From positions 1 through 64,000 of the forward strand of contig NW_025064885.1 in the NCBI RefSeq assembly GCF_019112545.1: a stretch of 64,000 nt of DNA, in the 5' to 3' direction. The position numbers were made by a program, and so were the translations under genes. The stretch is from Guyanagaster necrorhizus. Taxonomy: Eukaryota; Basidiomycota; Agaricomycetes; Agaricales; Physalacriaceae. Positions 36,527 to 48,074 of this stretch are shown here, in pieces. The notes under the pieces were generated by a model that saw nothing but the letters and a program-made list of their open reading frames with translations, ran no database searches and was not told the origin of the DNA. The first letter of the stretch is position 1. Each line of letters begins with the position of its first letter.

Positions 36527-39500
36527 TTAATTAGGAATAAGTCTTTATGTCCATGTGCAAGCATCCACAGTCCTTTCTAGTCCTGTTGGATGGTGCAGTG
36601 GAGATCTATTAGAGTATCCTGCTGGTGTTGCAGGTATTGATAGAAGCTTCTCCTTGACCTTATTGTTATATTGTGACTTTCATTGAATATTGCTCTTCAT
36701 TGTATGTCTCCTGCAGATTTCTTGTGTCAACCTTATTGATTTATTGTTTGTAGTTGTAGATCATCTCCTTCATGTTCATGTATTTTTCATTGACCCATTG
36801 GTTTGATTCTGGTCTGTAGCCTTTCCAGCTGACTAGATAGTTAACTGTTATTGTTATTCCACCACTACATGCTCTAACCTTGCATAGTTTGTAGTTTAGC
36901 ACTTTATCAATTTTATAATGTTCTTCATCATCAATGATTTCTGGTGGTGGAGGCAGTGGTCATTCTTGGTTTGAGAAGGCTGATGCAATGTATGGTGTTA
37001 TTAATGTTTTATTGAAAATATTATAAACTTTTCAAGTTGCTAGTAATTGCAACTTATAAGCAGAGTTGCTGATCTTGGTGACAACTTTAAACAGTCCTAT
37101 TCATTTGTCTGTCAGCTTCTGTTTTGGATGAGAGAGGTGTAGATTCATTGTATTCAGCCAAACCTTGTTGTTGACTGAATAGTTATGGGCAGGTCATCAG
37201 TGCTTGTCATATTGTTTCTTCATAGTTAATGCAGCTTTTTCAAAGGCCACCTTTGTTTCTTCATAGATTTTCACTATCATTGTTGTGAAATCTGTTGACA
37301 CTGGTATTGTTGTGTGTACCCATTCACTTTGCATGACTGATGGATTTCATCTGTAGTTGATAAAAAATAGAGCTTTTCCTGTTGCTGAGTGAATCCTGTC
37401 ATTGTATTGGAAGGTGGCTAGTGCTAGCCATTTGGTCCAATTGTCTTGTCAATAGTTGATGAAAAGTTGAAGATACTTTTCAACTTCTTAGTTCACTTAT
37501 TCTGTCTGGCTGTCTATCTGAAGGTGATATGCCGTTGAGGCATTTTGCTTGATGTTGAGGAGTTGGTACAAATTGTCTAAAAATTTAAATATGAATTGTA
37601 GTCTTCTGTCTGAAATCACTACTTGAAGCATGCTGTACTTTGCATAAATCTCATCACATAGGATTTTTGCTCATCTTTCTAATGTTAATTCTGTTAAGCA
37701 GGCAATCAAGATGATCACCTTCAAGAAGTGATTAACTATGATAATGATTGCATCATAGTTATCACTTTTAGAAAGTCCAGTTATCATATCCATTGAAATG
37801 TGGGTCCATGGTGATGAAGAGACCTCATTTGGGTGGAGTGGAGCTGCTCTTGATTGTGTTGAGGCTTTGTTGTGCTGACAAATCTCACAAGCCTTGATAT
37901 ATCAGGTGATATCATAGTCTATTTTGGGCCACCAATATTCTCTCAAGACTAGTTCCTTTATCTTAGCAATTCCAGAGTGTCTAGCAGTCATGTGATCATA
38001 GCATGTAGAGATGATATCACCCTGAAGCCTCTGATCTCTTAGGATATAGATTCACCTATTATAGCAGATCAACCCCCCTTCTTTTCTTAGCTCTCTCTCA
38101 TGGTTGAGTGATAGAGCAATTCTTTGATCTCACTTGTGGGAGTCTCTGGTGGCACTCTTAATGCATTTATGCATCTCTTCTTCCATGAGCATAATCATGG
38201 CATGGAGGTGTTCTGGTTGTAAGAGTATGACTTCCTTGTTGTCATCTCCTCTCTGGTCATGGTCAGCCCTCTGACTGAGGAAGTCAGCCTTTTTGTTTGC
38301 TGCATCAGCCTTATGGTGCAGTGTATATTCATATTGTGATAGTTCTGTGACCTACTGAGCTTGTTATTGATTAAGTTTCTGTGGGAGATGGAAGTATTAG
38401 AGGTTTTGGTGATCTGTCCAGATCTCAAAGGTCTGAACCACTCCAATGAGATAATGCCACCATTCAGCAAGAGTGAGCATTATGGTGAGGAGTTTCTTAT
38501 CATAAATTTTGTAGTTGCACTCAGTAACAGTGAGCACCTTTGACATAAAGGCAACTGGTCACCATTTGCCATCTTGTTCTTGTGAGAGCACAGCTCCAAT
38601 AGCATCTTCACTGGAGTCCACTTTCACCCTGAATATTCCATCCTGGCTTAGTATAGCTAAAATGATGTCTTTAGCCAATTGGCATTTGAGATCATCAAAT
38701 GCTGTCTGTTGGAAAATTCCCCAAGTCCAAGGGGAGTTCTTGGTCAATTGCATCATAGGTTGGACTATTTTGCTGTAGTTCTGGATAAACCATTGGTAGA
38801 AGTTGGTGAATATAAGAAATGATTGCAGTTCTTTCTTCTTTGTCAGCTCCAGCCACTCAGTTACTCCTGCCACCTTAACAGGATCCATCCTGATGCTTTC
38901 TTTGCTGATAATGACTCCAAGGTACTCGGTCTCAAGTACCTTGAATTCACACTTCTTGGCTTTGAGGAAAAGCCAATGCTTCCTCATCAACACTAGTATT
39001 TGCTGAACTAAGTGTTGATGTTCTTCTTTGGTTTTGGATATAATCAAGATGTCATTCAAGTAGATCATGACCTTCCCAGTGGCAATGAGATCCTTAAAGA
39101 TATCATTCATCATCCACTGGAATGTGGCAGGTGAATTTATGAGTCCAAAGAATATTACTATTAGTTTAAACAAACCATAGTTTGTTTGAAAAGCAGCCTT
39201 CTATTTATCACTCTCTTTGATGCACATATTATTATACCCCCATTGAATGTCCAGTTTGGTATAATATTTAGTGCCTTGGAGTTTGTCCATTAACTCTAAG
39301 ATTAAGGGAAGCAGGTAATGGTTCTTGATTGTCATCTCATTAAGCCTCTGATAATCTTGTACTGGTCAGAGTTTGTTATCCTTCTTTTTGACAAGGAAGA
39401 AGAGAGATACCATCAGTGATTTTGATGGCCAAATCCTTCCATTGGATAAGTTTTCTTCAAGAAACTTGTCCAACTCCTGCTGTTCATTATTGCCAAGTAG

Positions 39501-41260
39501 ATAGCACTTGCAATCTAAATTGGCATTCACATTGGAAATTAATTCTATGGCATGATCCCAGGGCTTTAGTTCAGGTAATTCATCAAAACTTTCTTTTTCA
39601 AATAAGTCCCAATAGTCTCATGCCTATTTAAGTACTATTTCTTCAAATGTTTTTTCTCTTTTATCAGCATTGGCTTTTGCTACTAGGTCATTAGCATAGT
39701 AAATGGCTTGAATGCTGATGGCCTTTTGTAAGTCAATGGCAAGAATTGTCTCACCATCCTCCATCTCTTCATCCCACTAGTCTTCGAGATTTTCATCTGA
39801 TAGTTCAAATGGAATTTTCTGACATTAACATCTAGCAAAAATAATGTGGCCAGTTTTCCAGTTGATTAGTGGATTATGCCAAATCAGCCAATCATGACTG
39901 AGAAATATTTTCTTGGTCCCTAGGTCAGTTATGGCCAAGTCAATCTATTCTGAATGATCACTGATAGTAAGCCTCAGCTCCACATATTCAGTGATTGAGC
40001 TGACTTGATTCTTTGTTCTGTCTGCATTATAAACAGGAATTGGGGCTGCTATGGCTCAGGTGGGAAGATTATGCTTGATGATGAAAGCATGATTGATTGA
40101 GCTTCTCATACAGCCACTGTTGATCAGGGCTGTTACTGCATAGGTGGATCAAGATGTTAGTGTTTTGATCTAAGCCTTGGCTATCAAGTCTTGTCCTTTG
40201 GTGTTGGATTGTTGAATAAATTTTCATAGTCCATGTAATTCATTGAGCTATTCCAGTGCTTGATTTCTTTCTGCTGCTTGTATTTCAGCAATCATGTTGT
40301 CAATCACTTCCTCAGCTCAGGTCTTGTGTACTCAGTTTTTGAGTATAGTCTTTGCTACTGCTTCATCTTTTGCATTCTTGATGGCTTGCCAAGTCCATTC
40401 AGTGTCAAATAGTTTTAGCCAGCCAATAAGGCTCTCTGCCTCTGTTCAGCCCATAGGCATTTGAGTCTGTTTTGATTTGTTAGCTTGATGAACTTTAAGT
40501 GACAATGTACCTTTTGTTATGATTTTTCCTATTTTTCTTCTCTTTTTCCTCAGAAATGACCCCTATCTTTGCTTAGTCAGAGTGCTTAGGCCAGTGCTTA
40601 GGACTATGGGAATGCTTAGCTCAGTGACCCAGTCAGTCACTCTCCTATCGTGCTGCTGTGTGCTGTAAAGGGAGAGACAGTACTCCTTTTGTCTCCAACT
40701 TGCAGTGCAACAATAACAGCACAACAGCAAGACAACAGCTTTTGTAGAGAGCCTGGCAACAGCAGGGGTAACAGCTCTATGACAGACAATATCTTTTACA
40801 AACAGTTATTAATAGCCAGACAACAGAACAGTATTTAAGTAGCATGTTTCTCACTGTAGTAACCCCAGCATTAAGCTAAAGTTTACTTTCCATCATCTAC
40901 TCTCGAGCTCAAGCTTCTTGCATCTTGAACCACTACTGCTATTAACTTTGTGAACTCAGTCAGTATAACCCAAAGTGTGAGGTTCTGAACTGTTTATCAT
41001 GTGTTGATAGTCATGTGGGATTTGGGTCTAACACCTTTTTAGGGGCTCTCTGCTCTTATTTGGCCATTTGTTGGCAGTTGAGACTCCTGTTCTGATCCTT
41101 TAGGCAATTCTGGTATCTGAGTGGTAAGGTCAGGTATATTTGAATGCATGCATAATTTAGACATAGGTGGTACAACTACAGAGATAAAGTCAGTCTGTCC
41201 AGCAGATAATTGTGACTGTTCACTCTTTGAAAATTTGGCCAAGCCAGTGGAATCACTCAC
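36527..41260 (-). pseudogene. pol: E8 Pol, interrupted by a solo LTR
   Basis: Starts at the gag stop in the -1 frame (SDSTGLAKFSK near 41255), is split by the solo LTR 40515-41033 and continues with protease (near 40120), RT (YLNDILIIS near 39065, first Asp lost), RNase H (YDKKLLTIML near 38500), integrase and chromodomain (near 36800-36950). It runs to a TAA at 36527-36529 homologous to the E5 and E7 ends. Longest clean block is 204 codons over RT and RNase H (39173-38559). Confidence 0.78.
40515..41033 (+). repeat. Solo LTR in E8 pol (519 bp)
   Basis: Complete LTR TGTTATG...CTAACA without any internal region, flanked by target duplication ccttt (40510-40514 and 41034-41038), and E8 pol continues on both sides. 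The sequence is most like the E4 LTR. Product of LTR-LTR recombination of a later insertion. Confidence 0.93.
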
Positions 41261-44200
41261 TGCTCAGCTTGGTCTTTTATCTCCTTGGGCTTATCGTCCT
41301 ATCTGAGGTCTTTATCTTCCTTCATCAACTTAGTGATCTGTACTCTAATATCTTCCCACATGCATTCGTTCTTCTTCTGAGGACAGTTTTATGTCATGTG
41401 ACTCTTTTGGCCACAATTGAAACACTTCCTCCCCTTCTTGAGATGATCCATATCCATTGGCTGACCTGTTCTGATATATGTGGTGCCTGTATCAGTTTGC
41501 TTCTCACCAAATGAGGAAGTTGGGGCTAAGCTTCTGGGCTTGGTGGTCATGGTCATATTGGAGGTAAAGGGCTTTGGGCCCTGTCTCTGGTGCTTCTGTC
41601 CCTCTCATGAGAGGGTGGATGACTCTATCTTCTGTTGTTGTTGTTCTCAGTACATTGTGATGATTTGTGCCTTCCATTCATCATATCCAACTGGAATACT
41701 ATGGCCAATATCAGAGATGATTTTGAGATAAGAGGCTGAGGTCTCTATCTTTATATATTTGACCATTCTGCCAGTATCGGCTGTGTCATCTCTGACTCCT
41801 GCCAGCTTGCTGAGTTGTTTCAATTCATTGAAGTAGTCAGTAGCTGGTTTATCTCCCATCTTGAAGTCTCTCATCTTCTGTTTATGGACTTCTTGTACTA
41901 TAAGATCAGTGAACTTGTCATTGATCATTTGTTTGAAGACTGGCCATAAAGAGTATTAATGATGGGATCTTGTGATGGACTAGAACATGAGGGAGATCAG
42001 GATCTACCACATTTTGGCTTTGTCTGCTATGTGAGTGATGGCAAAAGTCACCTTATACATGTCAGCAAGAAAGTATGATATGAAAACTTGAAAGTATTAA
42101 TTGCAGTTGACTAGAAAATGATCAATATCATCAGATGCTCCTTGAAAGAGGCAGGGCTTGAATATCAGAATCAGCTTGACCTGGAGGATCTGAGGATCTG
42201 CATCAAAAGCAGGCATGAGATTTAGAAGTCTACCAGCAGATGGTTCTGTCCAGCTGCTCAGAGGTCCTGAGAATGAATGAAGGGAGCTGTCATCAGCAAC
42301 AGAGCTTCCTGGTGGTAGAGCCTCCTTCCATGCAATTTGTCTATTCTTGATGGTCCAACCCTGAGCAGTTGCTATAGGGTCATCTTCTGTTGAAAGAGGC
42401 TCTTCAGGTGTCTTCTCACCTCTACTGCCTTCAGCTTCATCTAGTGGTGGTTGTCTAGCAAAAGATTGTCAAATCAGCAGCCTCTATGAGTTTGGATAAT
42501 GGCTGCTCAGTTGGAATCAGCTTCAAGAGAGCCAAGATGCCATGCTGTAGATGGCTGAGGTGGTGAATGAGTACTGTGATGACATCATTCAGATTGTTGA
42601 TGCTATGTTGGCTGGCTTGGATGGCACAACATTCAGTATCCATAGTCTTGGCATTGTGCCATACTTAGGCCTGTATAGTGGTGATGCCTGCATCTGGTGT
42701 CCTAAATATCATTTATCATAAATAAAAATAGCTCACTCAGTGGCCACATACTATAAAATTTCCAGCTGCTCGACATAGTTGGCAGCGATATACCTTTGAC
42801 CTATGGGCAACATCAACCAGGTGTTGTCCATTCATAGCATAGTTATACCATCCCAGTATAACTCCATAAAGTCCTTCTTCTGTGCTTCTCATGCTAATTC
42901 TCTCTGCTTCTCTTCATGCATCTGTATGTTCTATGAACTGACTTAGTCAGTTGGAGGATCCTCAACTTTCTCATCATGATCCTCCCCCCCTTGTCATCTG
43001 TGTCTCTACTGGTGGTCTCACTGTCTATGTCTTTCTTGAGGAGGGAACTGTCATGTGGGTTGTAGACCTTCTGGATGATCATGCTAGGGCTGCATGCTGG
43101 ATCTGGTATCATTGGATCTGAGTCGAGGAGTAGGCTGCCACTCAGGCTACCTCTGCTGTTCTTTGTCATCCATTCTTGCTGTTGCTGCCACCATTGCTCT
43201 GCGATACTGACAGAAGTTTCAGTAAAATTGGAGATTGAAGAAGAGGGGACAAAATCTCCATCAAGGAACCTCCTAATATTGTCTGTGGGATCAATACCTT
43301 TATTGTCCCCTCCAACTGTCTCTTGGTCTGCTGATATTCCATCTCCCCTGATGGAAATATCATCAGTCTCTGCAATGGTATCAGTCCCATAAGATAACAG
43401 GCAGTTGTCATGATAGAGAGTTGACCAGTAGATATCATCCATGTGGATGACTTTCTTGACTGATCCTGTTCAGGGGTTGGACTCACTGGTGAAAGTGGCA
43501 GATTCCCAAAATGGAGAGTCAGATATGCTGTTGGTGGTGGTTCCAATGAGCATACTGGTTCCTCTCCCTTTCAAACCCCTTTGTCATTCCCTCTCTTGGA
43601 TGTAGAGATAGCACCTAAAGAGGGTGTTCTCTCTCATAATCTCATTGTCAACCCATGCCTGCTCCTTGAGGTACTTGGAAATATTACTGAGACATTGAAC
43701 TTGGTCCTCTCAGGAGAGGACTGAGTTGTCATTGTCAGCTGATTGTGTTCTTCCTGAAACCATTCATATGCCCTCTGCTTGGCCAGTATTACTGCTAGCT
43801 GTGCAGTGCTCCAGCTGGTCAGCCTCAACAGCAGCAGCTCACCATCAGTGATGCTCGTCACTGTCATTGTTAAAGTAGAGGTCATTATTAGCCCTTGTTC
43901 TGTGGTCAGTGCTCCTGCTGTATATTGACATGGTTCTTTGGGACTCATGGTCCCTAGAATTTCTGGTCTCTCAAGCCATCTATAGGGTATCAAGGGAGTC
44001 TCTAGCACAGCACCTAATGCCAGTGCTAGGGATGAGGGTTGTTGTTCTTGTTGCTAAGATGCTACACTCAGGAGATGGGATAGGAGTGTCAGGTCTGAGT
44101 CATTGAAACTCTGTAGCCCAAGGGTTTCCAGGGTCTCAAATGACTGCAGACAGAGGTCACAAAGGGTATTCATGCTGCTGATGCTGCTCCTCTTCTTCCT

Positions 44201-44293
44201 TAGGACATTCTTTAGTTGAGCTCTTAGGGATGTTTTCAGGGCTGGATCCTTCCACACATCAGAAGGACTGTCAGGCAGAGGCAGGGATGTCAT
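41257..44293 (-). pseudogene. gag: E8 Gag with long N-terminal extension
   Basis: ATG 44293 (MTSLPLPDSPSD) is the second start after ORF1 (211 bases). Extension blocks SFETLETLGLQSFND (near 44115) and LETPLIPYRWLERP (near 44000) match E4; the capsid part is at 42200-41650 (MRDFKMGDKPATDYFNELKQ). The zinc-knuckle region near 41420 is decayed. Final TGA 41257-41259. The frame changes at least once near 43256 and again before 41928. Confidence 0.75.
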
Positions 44294-44504
44294 GGAGGAG
44301 GAGATCTGGTGTGACATTTTATAGGATAGTGCAGATGCATTGAAACTCTTGGTAATGACAGATGGCCCAGGCAGTTATTGATTGGCATCCATGGCACAGC
44401 TGCATGATCACCAATAAACTGATCAATGTTCTGATGATAGAAGCCAAGAGTTCAAAGAACTCATGAGTGAAGTTTGAGTCAGATAGACTAAGCACAGGAG
44501 GCAT
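43256..44504 (-). pseudogene. E8 ORF1, overlapping membrane-helix protein (3' end approximate)
   Basis: Starts at ATG 44504 (MPPVLSLSDSNFTHEFFELL) with helix LLASIIRTLISLLVIMQLC. The later block YGTDTIAETDDISIRGDG equals YRTDTIAKTDNISIWGDG of E4 ORF1. Near 43256 an indel makes this frame run on into the gag frame (SIAEQWWQQQQEW), so the native stop is lost. Internal TGA stops. Confidence 0.6.
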
Positions 44505-44560
44505 TCAGTTTCTCAGCATAATTAGGCTTGAGAAAGGGAAGCTAGAAGCTTTGAGCTAAT

Positions 44561-45090
44561 TGTTAAGTCTAAATTCCATGTGACTAATAGCACATGATAA
44601 ACTAATAGAATCTCACACTTCAGATTGACTATTAGAGTTCACTGATGCACTATCAGAGTTGTGTGATCAAGGCAGTTGCAAGTCACTTGAGAGTAGATGG
44701 TGAAGAATAAACTTTAGCTCAAAGCTGGAGCTACTACAGTGAGAGCTACACTACTTAAATACTAAATCCTTATCATCTTAAGAATATAACTACCTAATTG
44801 TCTTTGCTATTCTGTACTGCTCTTTGTCCTCCATAGCTAAGATGCTTATAAAAAGTATTGTCCTGCTGTTGTGCTGTTACTACTGTTACTGCTGCACAAA
44901 GATAAGAGAGGCTTCTCTGTCTTTGTGCTGTTGCACAACTTCACAGCAGTGACTAGAATTGGAGTGGTGCTGATGACTAAGCATTCCCATGATCCTAAGC
45001 ACCAGGTGTAAGTACTCTGACTAAGCAGAAATAAGGGTCAATCTTGAATAAATCAGGGAAAAGAAAAAGAAATAAGGAAAAATCATAACA
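44561..45090 (-). repeat. E8 5' LTR (530 bp)
   Basis: TGTTATG (45090) to TTAACA. TATTTAAG box, 35 bases to AGCTTTGAGCTAA; the primer site next to the LTR (TTAGCTCAAAGCT, near 44548-44560) is its exact complement. Confidence 0.88.
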
Positions 45091-45558
45091 ATAATGATCT
45101 CAGCTATCAGCATCAAAGCCTTGATGCTGGTAGGTTATGATGAGTGAAAGGGAAGAATCATCAAGATGTACAAGGAGCAACAAAGGCAGAAAGCAGAACA
45201 GTTAATCCTGCAAGATTACTCAAAGAAACTGACCCTGCCAACCCTGAGCAATTCAACATCACTGAAGACAACTGCTGGGAAATCACCAGAATCCTTGACA
45301 GCTTTGACTTATGGAACACAGAAGATGGGAACCAGGACAACATATACAGGAGCAGGAAAGCCTATGAATATAGATCAGATGAAGAAAGAAGACAAGTGCT
45401 TCAACTGTGAGCAAAAGAGTCATATGGCTAAGGACTGCTCAAAAAAAAAGTGGACCTGTGAGAACATCAGAGTGCAAATTGCCAAACTCTAAAAAGAGAA
45501 GGAGGATCTCAGCAAGAAAACCAAAGTGGAAGAGGTAAAAGATAGGGCTGACCAGTAA
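45091..45558 (+). pseudogene. gag: E7 Gag part 2 (zinc knuckle)
   Basis: Continues gag directly after the ataat duplication (IMISAISIKALMLVGYDE). Contains the nucleocapsid motif CFNCEQKSHMAKDC near 45400 and ends at TAA 45556-45558, the position where most copies have TGA. Confidence 0.8.
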
Positions 45559-47581
45559 GCAATTCTACTGAGTTGGCCAAGGACTTTCATAGTGTGCTAA
45601 CAACAGCTGCTAGTCAGACTGATTGTACTTCTGTAGTTACATCTATGCATACTTTATATGAGCATTTGAATATACTCCAGTTTTCAACTTCACATACTAA
45701 TAAATTGCAAAAACAAACTCAAACACCTATGAGCCAAACAGAAGCAGAGAGCTCCAACAGCTGGCTTCAGCTATTCAGTACTGAATAGACATGGCAAGCC
45801 ATCAGAGATATTAAAATGGAAAAAGCAGCAAAAGCAATGCTTTGAAACTGAGTCCACAAAACCTGGGTTGAAGAAGTGGTAGACAATGCCATCAAAGGAA
45901 TCTGAAAGGCCAAGTGATATCGTGCTCTGGAATGGTTGGATGAACTCTGAGGATTGAAGAAGTTCATCTGATGAACTAAAACTCCAGGACAGGACCTGCT
46001 GGCCAAAGCCCAGATTGAGACACTCACATCCCAAGCCATGTATGCTGTAACAGCCCTAATCAACAGTGGCTGCACTAGCAGTTCTATTAATTGAGCTTTC
46101 ATCAACAAGCATCACCCTTCAACAAGAACCACAGCAGCCTCTATACTGGTATATAATGCTGATAGCACAAAGAACCAAGCTGGTTCTATCACTGAGTTTA
46201 TGAAACTGTGACTCATGATTGGAGACTACTCTGAGCAAATAGACTTGGCAGTAACTGATCTCAGAACAAAAGAAGTCTTTTTTGGATATGACTGGTTGAT
46301 TAGACACAACTCACTAATCAACTAAAAGACTGGGAAGATAACATTTGCTCAGTGCAAGTGCCAAAAAATACCTTTTGAATTACCAGATGCAGACTCAGAG
46401 GACTACTGGAATGAGGAGATGGAAGATGGAAAAACCATTCTCACTATCAATCTCCAGCACAAGATAAACATCCAGATGGTACACCATGCCAATAATCTTG
46501 CTGCTTGGGCCAATGAATAAAAGAAGAAGACATTTGAAGAGATGGTGCCTGATTGGGTATAGGATTTTAAAGACTTGTTTGAGAAAGAGAGTTTTGATGA
46601 GCTTTCAGAGTCAAAACCATGAGATCATGCTATCAAGCTGATCCCTAATGTAAATACCAACCTTGACTGCAAGACCTACTCTCTTGAAAATAATGAGCAA
46701 CAAAAACTCAACAAATTTCTTGATGAAAACTTGTCTAGTGGGAGGATCCAACCATCCAAGTCTTCTATAACATCATCATTCTTCTTCATCAAAAAGAAGG
46801 ATGAGAAGCTGCAATCAGTCCAGGATTATAGAAGACTCAATAAAATGATAATCAAGAACTGATATCCTCTTCCACTAATCTCAGAGCTGATGGACAAGCT
46901 TTGGAGTGCCAAATACTACACTAAGCTCAATGTCCAATAGGGATACAACAATGTCCAAATTAAAGAGGGTGATGAGTGAAAAGCAGCATTTCAAACCAAC
47001 AGGAGACTGTTTGAACTGATAGTCATGTTCTTTGGACTTATGAACTCCTCTGCAACTTTCCAATGGATGATAAACAACATCTTCAGGGATCTCATCTCTA
47101 CTGGCAAAGTAACGATTTATCTTGATGACATCCTAATTATGTTTAAGATGAGGGAGGAACACCACAGGCTAGTACAACAAGTATTAGCTCTAATGAGGAA
47201 ACACAAGCTGTTTCTCAAAGCAGAAAAATGTGAATTTGAGGTCCTCAAAACTGAGTATCTCAGAGTAATAATCAGTGAAAGGAGTATCTGCATGGATCTG
47301 ATTAAAGTAGCAGGGGTCACTGAATGGCTGGAGCCCACTAAAAAAAAGAAGCTTCAGTTGTTCTTAGGGTTTATGAATTTTTACTGACAATTTATTTGAG
47401 ACTATAGCAAGATAGTCCATCCCATGATGCAGCTTACAGGAAATGCCCCATAGATGTGGAGTCCCTCTCAACAACTTGTGTTCAATGAACTTAAACAATG
47501 CTTGGCAGAAGATGTAGTCCTCATTATACCAACACAGAAAGGAAAATTCCAGATGGAAGCTGACTCCAGCAAGAGAACCAT
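45555..47581 (+). pseudogene. pol: E7 Pol part 1 (protease, RT, start of RNase H)
   Basis: Single frame, -1 to gag, up to the E9 insertion. Protease reads LINSGCTSSSIN (D to N, near 46055). RT has FFFIKKKDEKLQ near 46780 and intact YLDDILIM near 47118. RNase H starts FQMEADSSKRTI before E9. Stops are present but long open blocks remain (120 codons at 47025-47387). Confidence 0.78.
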
Positions 47582-48018
47582 TGTTACGATTTTACTACGA
47601 TTTTACTATTTTTCCTCGCTTCCTAACTCCTATCTTGTGCCTAGTCACGCCCGGACCGCGGGAATCTTGGTCAGCCCAGTCACCATTGTCTTCGACAAGG
47701 AGACGACGCTCGACAACGCACAACGAACCTTTTATGTACGGTAACGACGCCCTAGTACAAAGGGCACAAAGGACCCAGCAACGCACAATAAGTAGTTGTA
47801 TATTTAGCCATTACTCAGTAGTATTTAAGTAGAACAGCTCTCGCTGGTAATCCCCAGCTTCGAGCTAAAGTTTATACACACCATTCTACCTTGAGTCTAC
47901 TTCTGACCTTGAGTCACTCCGCGCGGAGACACATATAGTGAACTCAGGTGATTCCTTGAAGTGCGAAGGAACATCTGTTTATCACGTGTTTACGCTCACG
48001 TGACGCTTGGGCCTAACA
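47582..48018 (+). repeat. E9 5' LTR (437 bp)
   Basis: TGTTACG...CCTAACA. Begins with an 11-base tandem duplication (ACGATTTTACT twice, 47586-47607) not present in the E4 or E7 LTRs. Differs from the 3' LTR at nine sites, all CG against TG or CA. Confidence 0.96.
47822..47868 (+). promoter_or_regulatory. E9 promoter: TATA box and presumed RNA start
   Basis: TATTTAAG at 47822-47829; 34 bases from its first T lies AGCTTCGAGCTAA (47856-47868), the sequence complementary to the primer site. The same 34-base spacing is found in E4 and E7. The predicted leader from here to 48074 contains no ATG. Confidence 0.7.
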
Positions 48019-48019
48019 A

Positions 48020-48032
48020 TTAGCTCGAAGCT
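48020..48032 (+). promoter_or_regulatory. E9 primer-binding site (self-priming type)
   Basis: TTAGCTCGAAGCT starts one base after the LTR and is the exact reverse complement of 47856-47868. Tf1-type elements prime minus-strand synthesis with the 5' end of their own RNA; position and match fit that mechanism. No tRNA-type TGG start. Confidence 0.75.
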
Positions 48033-48074
48033 TTCACCTTCCCTTTCTCAAGCCCAATTGTGCTGAGAAACCGA

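Larger units (their letters stand above)
35973..45090 (-). mobile_element. E8: complete chromovirus, carrying a solo LTR
   Basis: Minus-strand element with LTRs 35973-36493 and 44561-45090 and target duplication ataat (35968-35972 and 45091-45095). A 519-bp solo LTR of the same type lies in its pol. The 5' LTR is longer by 9 bases, explained by an extra copy of tactgttac near 44880. All genes are broken. Confidence 0.93.

Noticed and set aside
43075..43392. 105-codon plus-strand ORF
   Set aside because: Antisense of E8 ORF1/gag overlap; no independent support.
47581..47832. 83-codon ORF in the E9 LTRs (also at 55241)
   Set aside because: Lies within the LTR upstream of the presumed RNA start and is only the tandem ACGATTTTACT region plus U3; duplicated because LTRs are duplicated.
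48019..48040. tRNA-primed PBS
   Set aside because: No TGG at the site, whereas a perfect 13-base self-match is present at the right distance from the TATA box.
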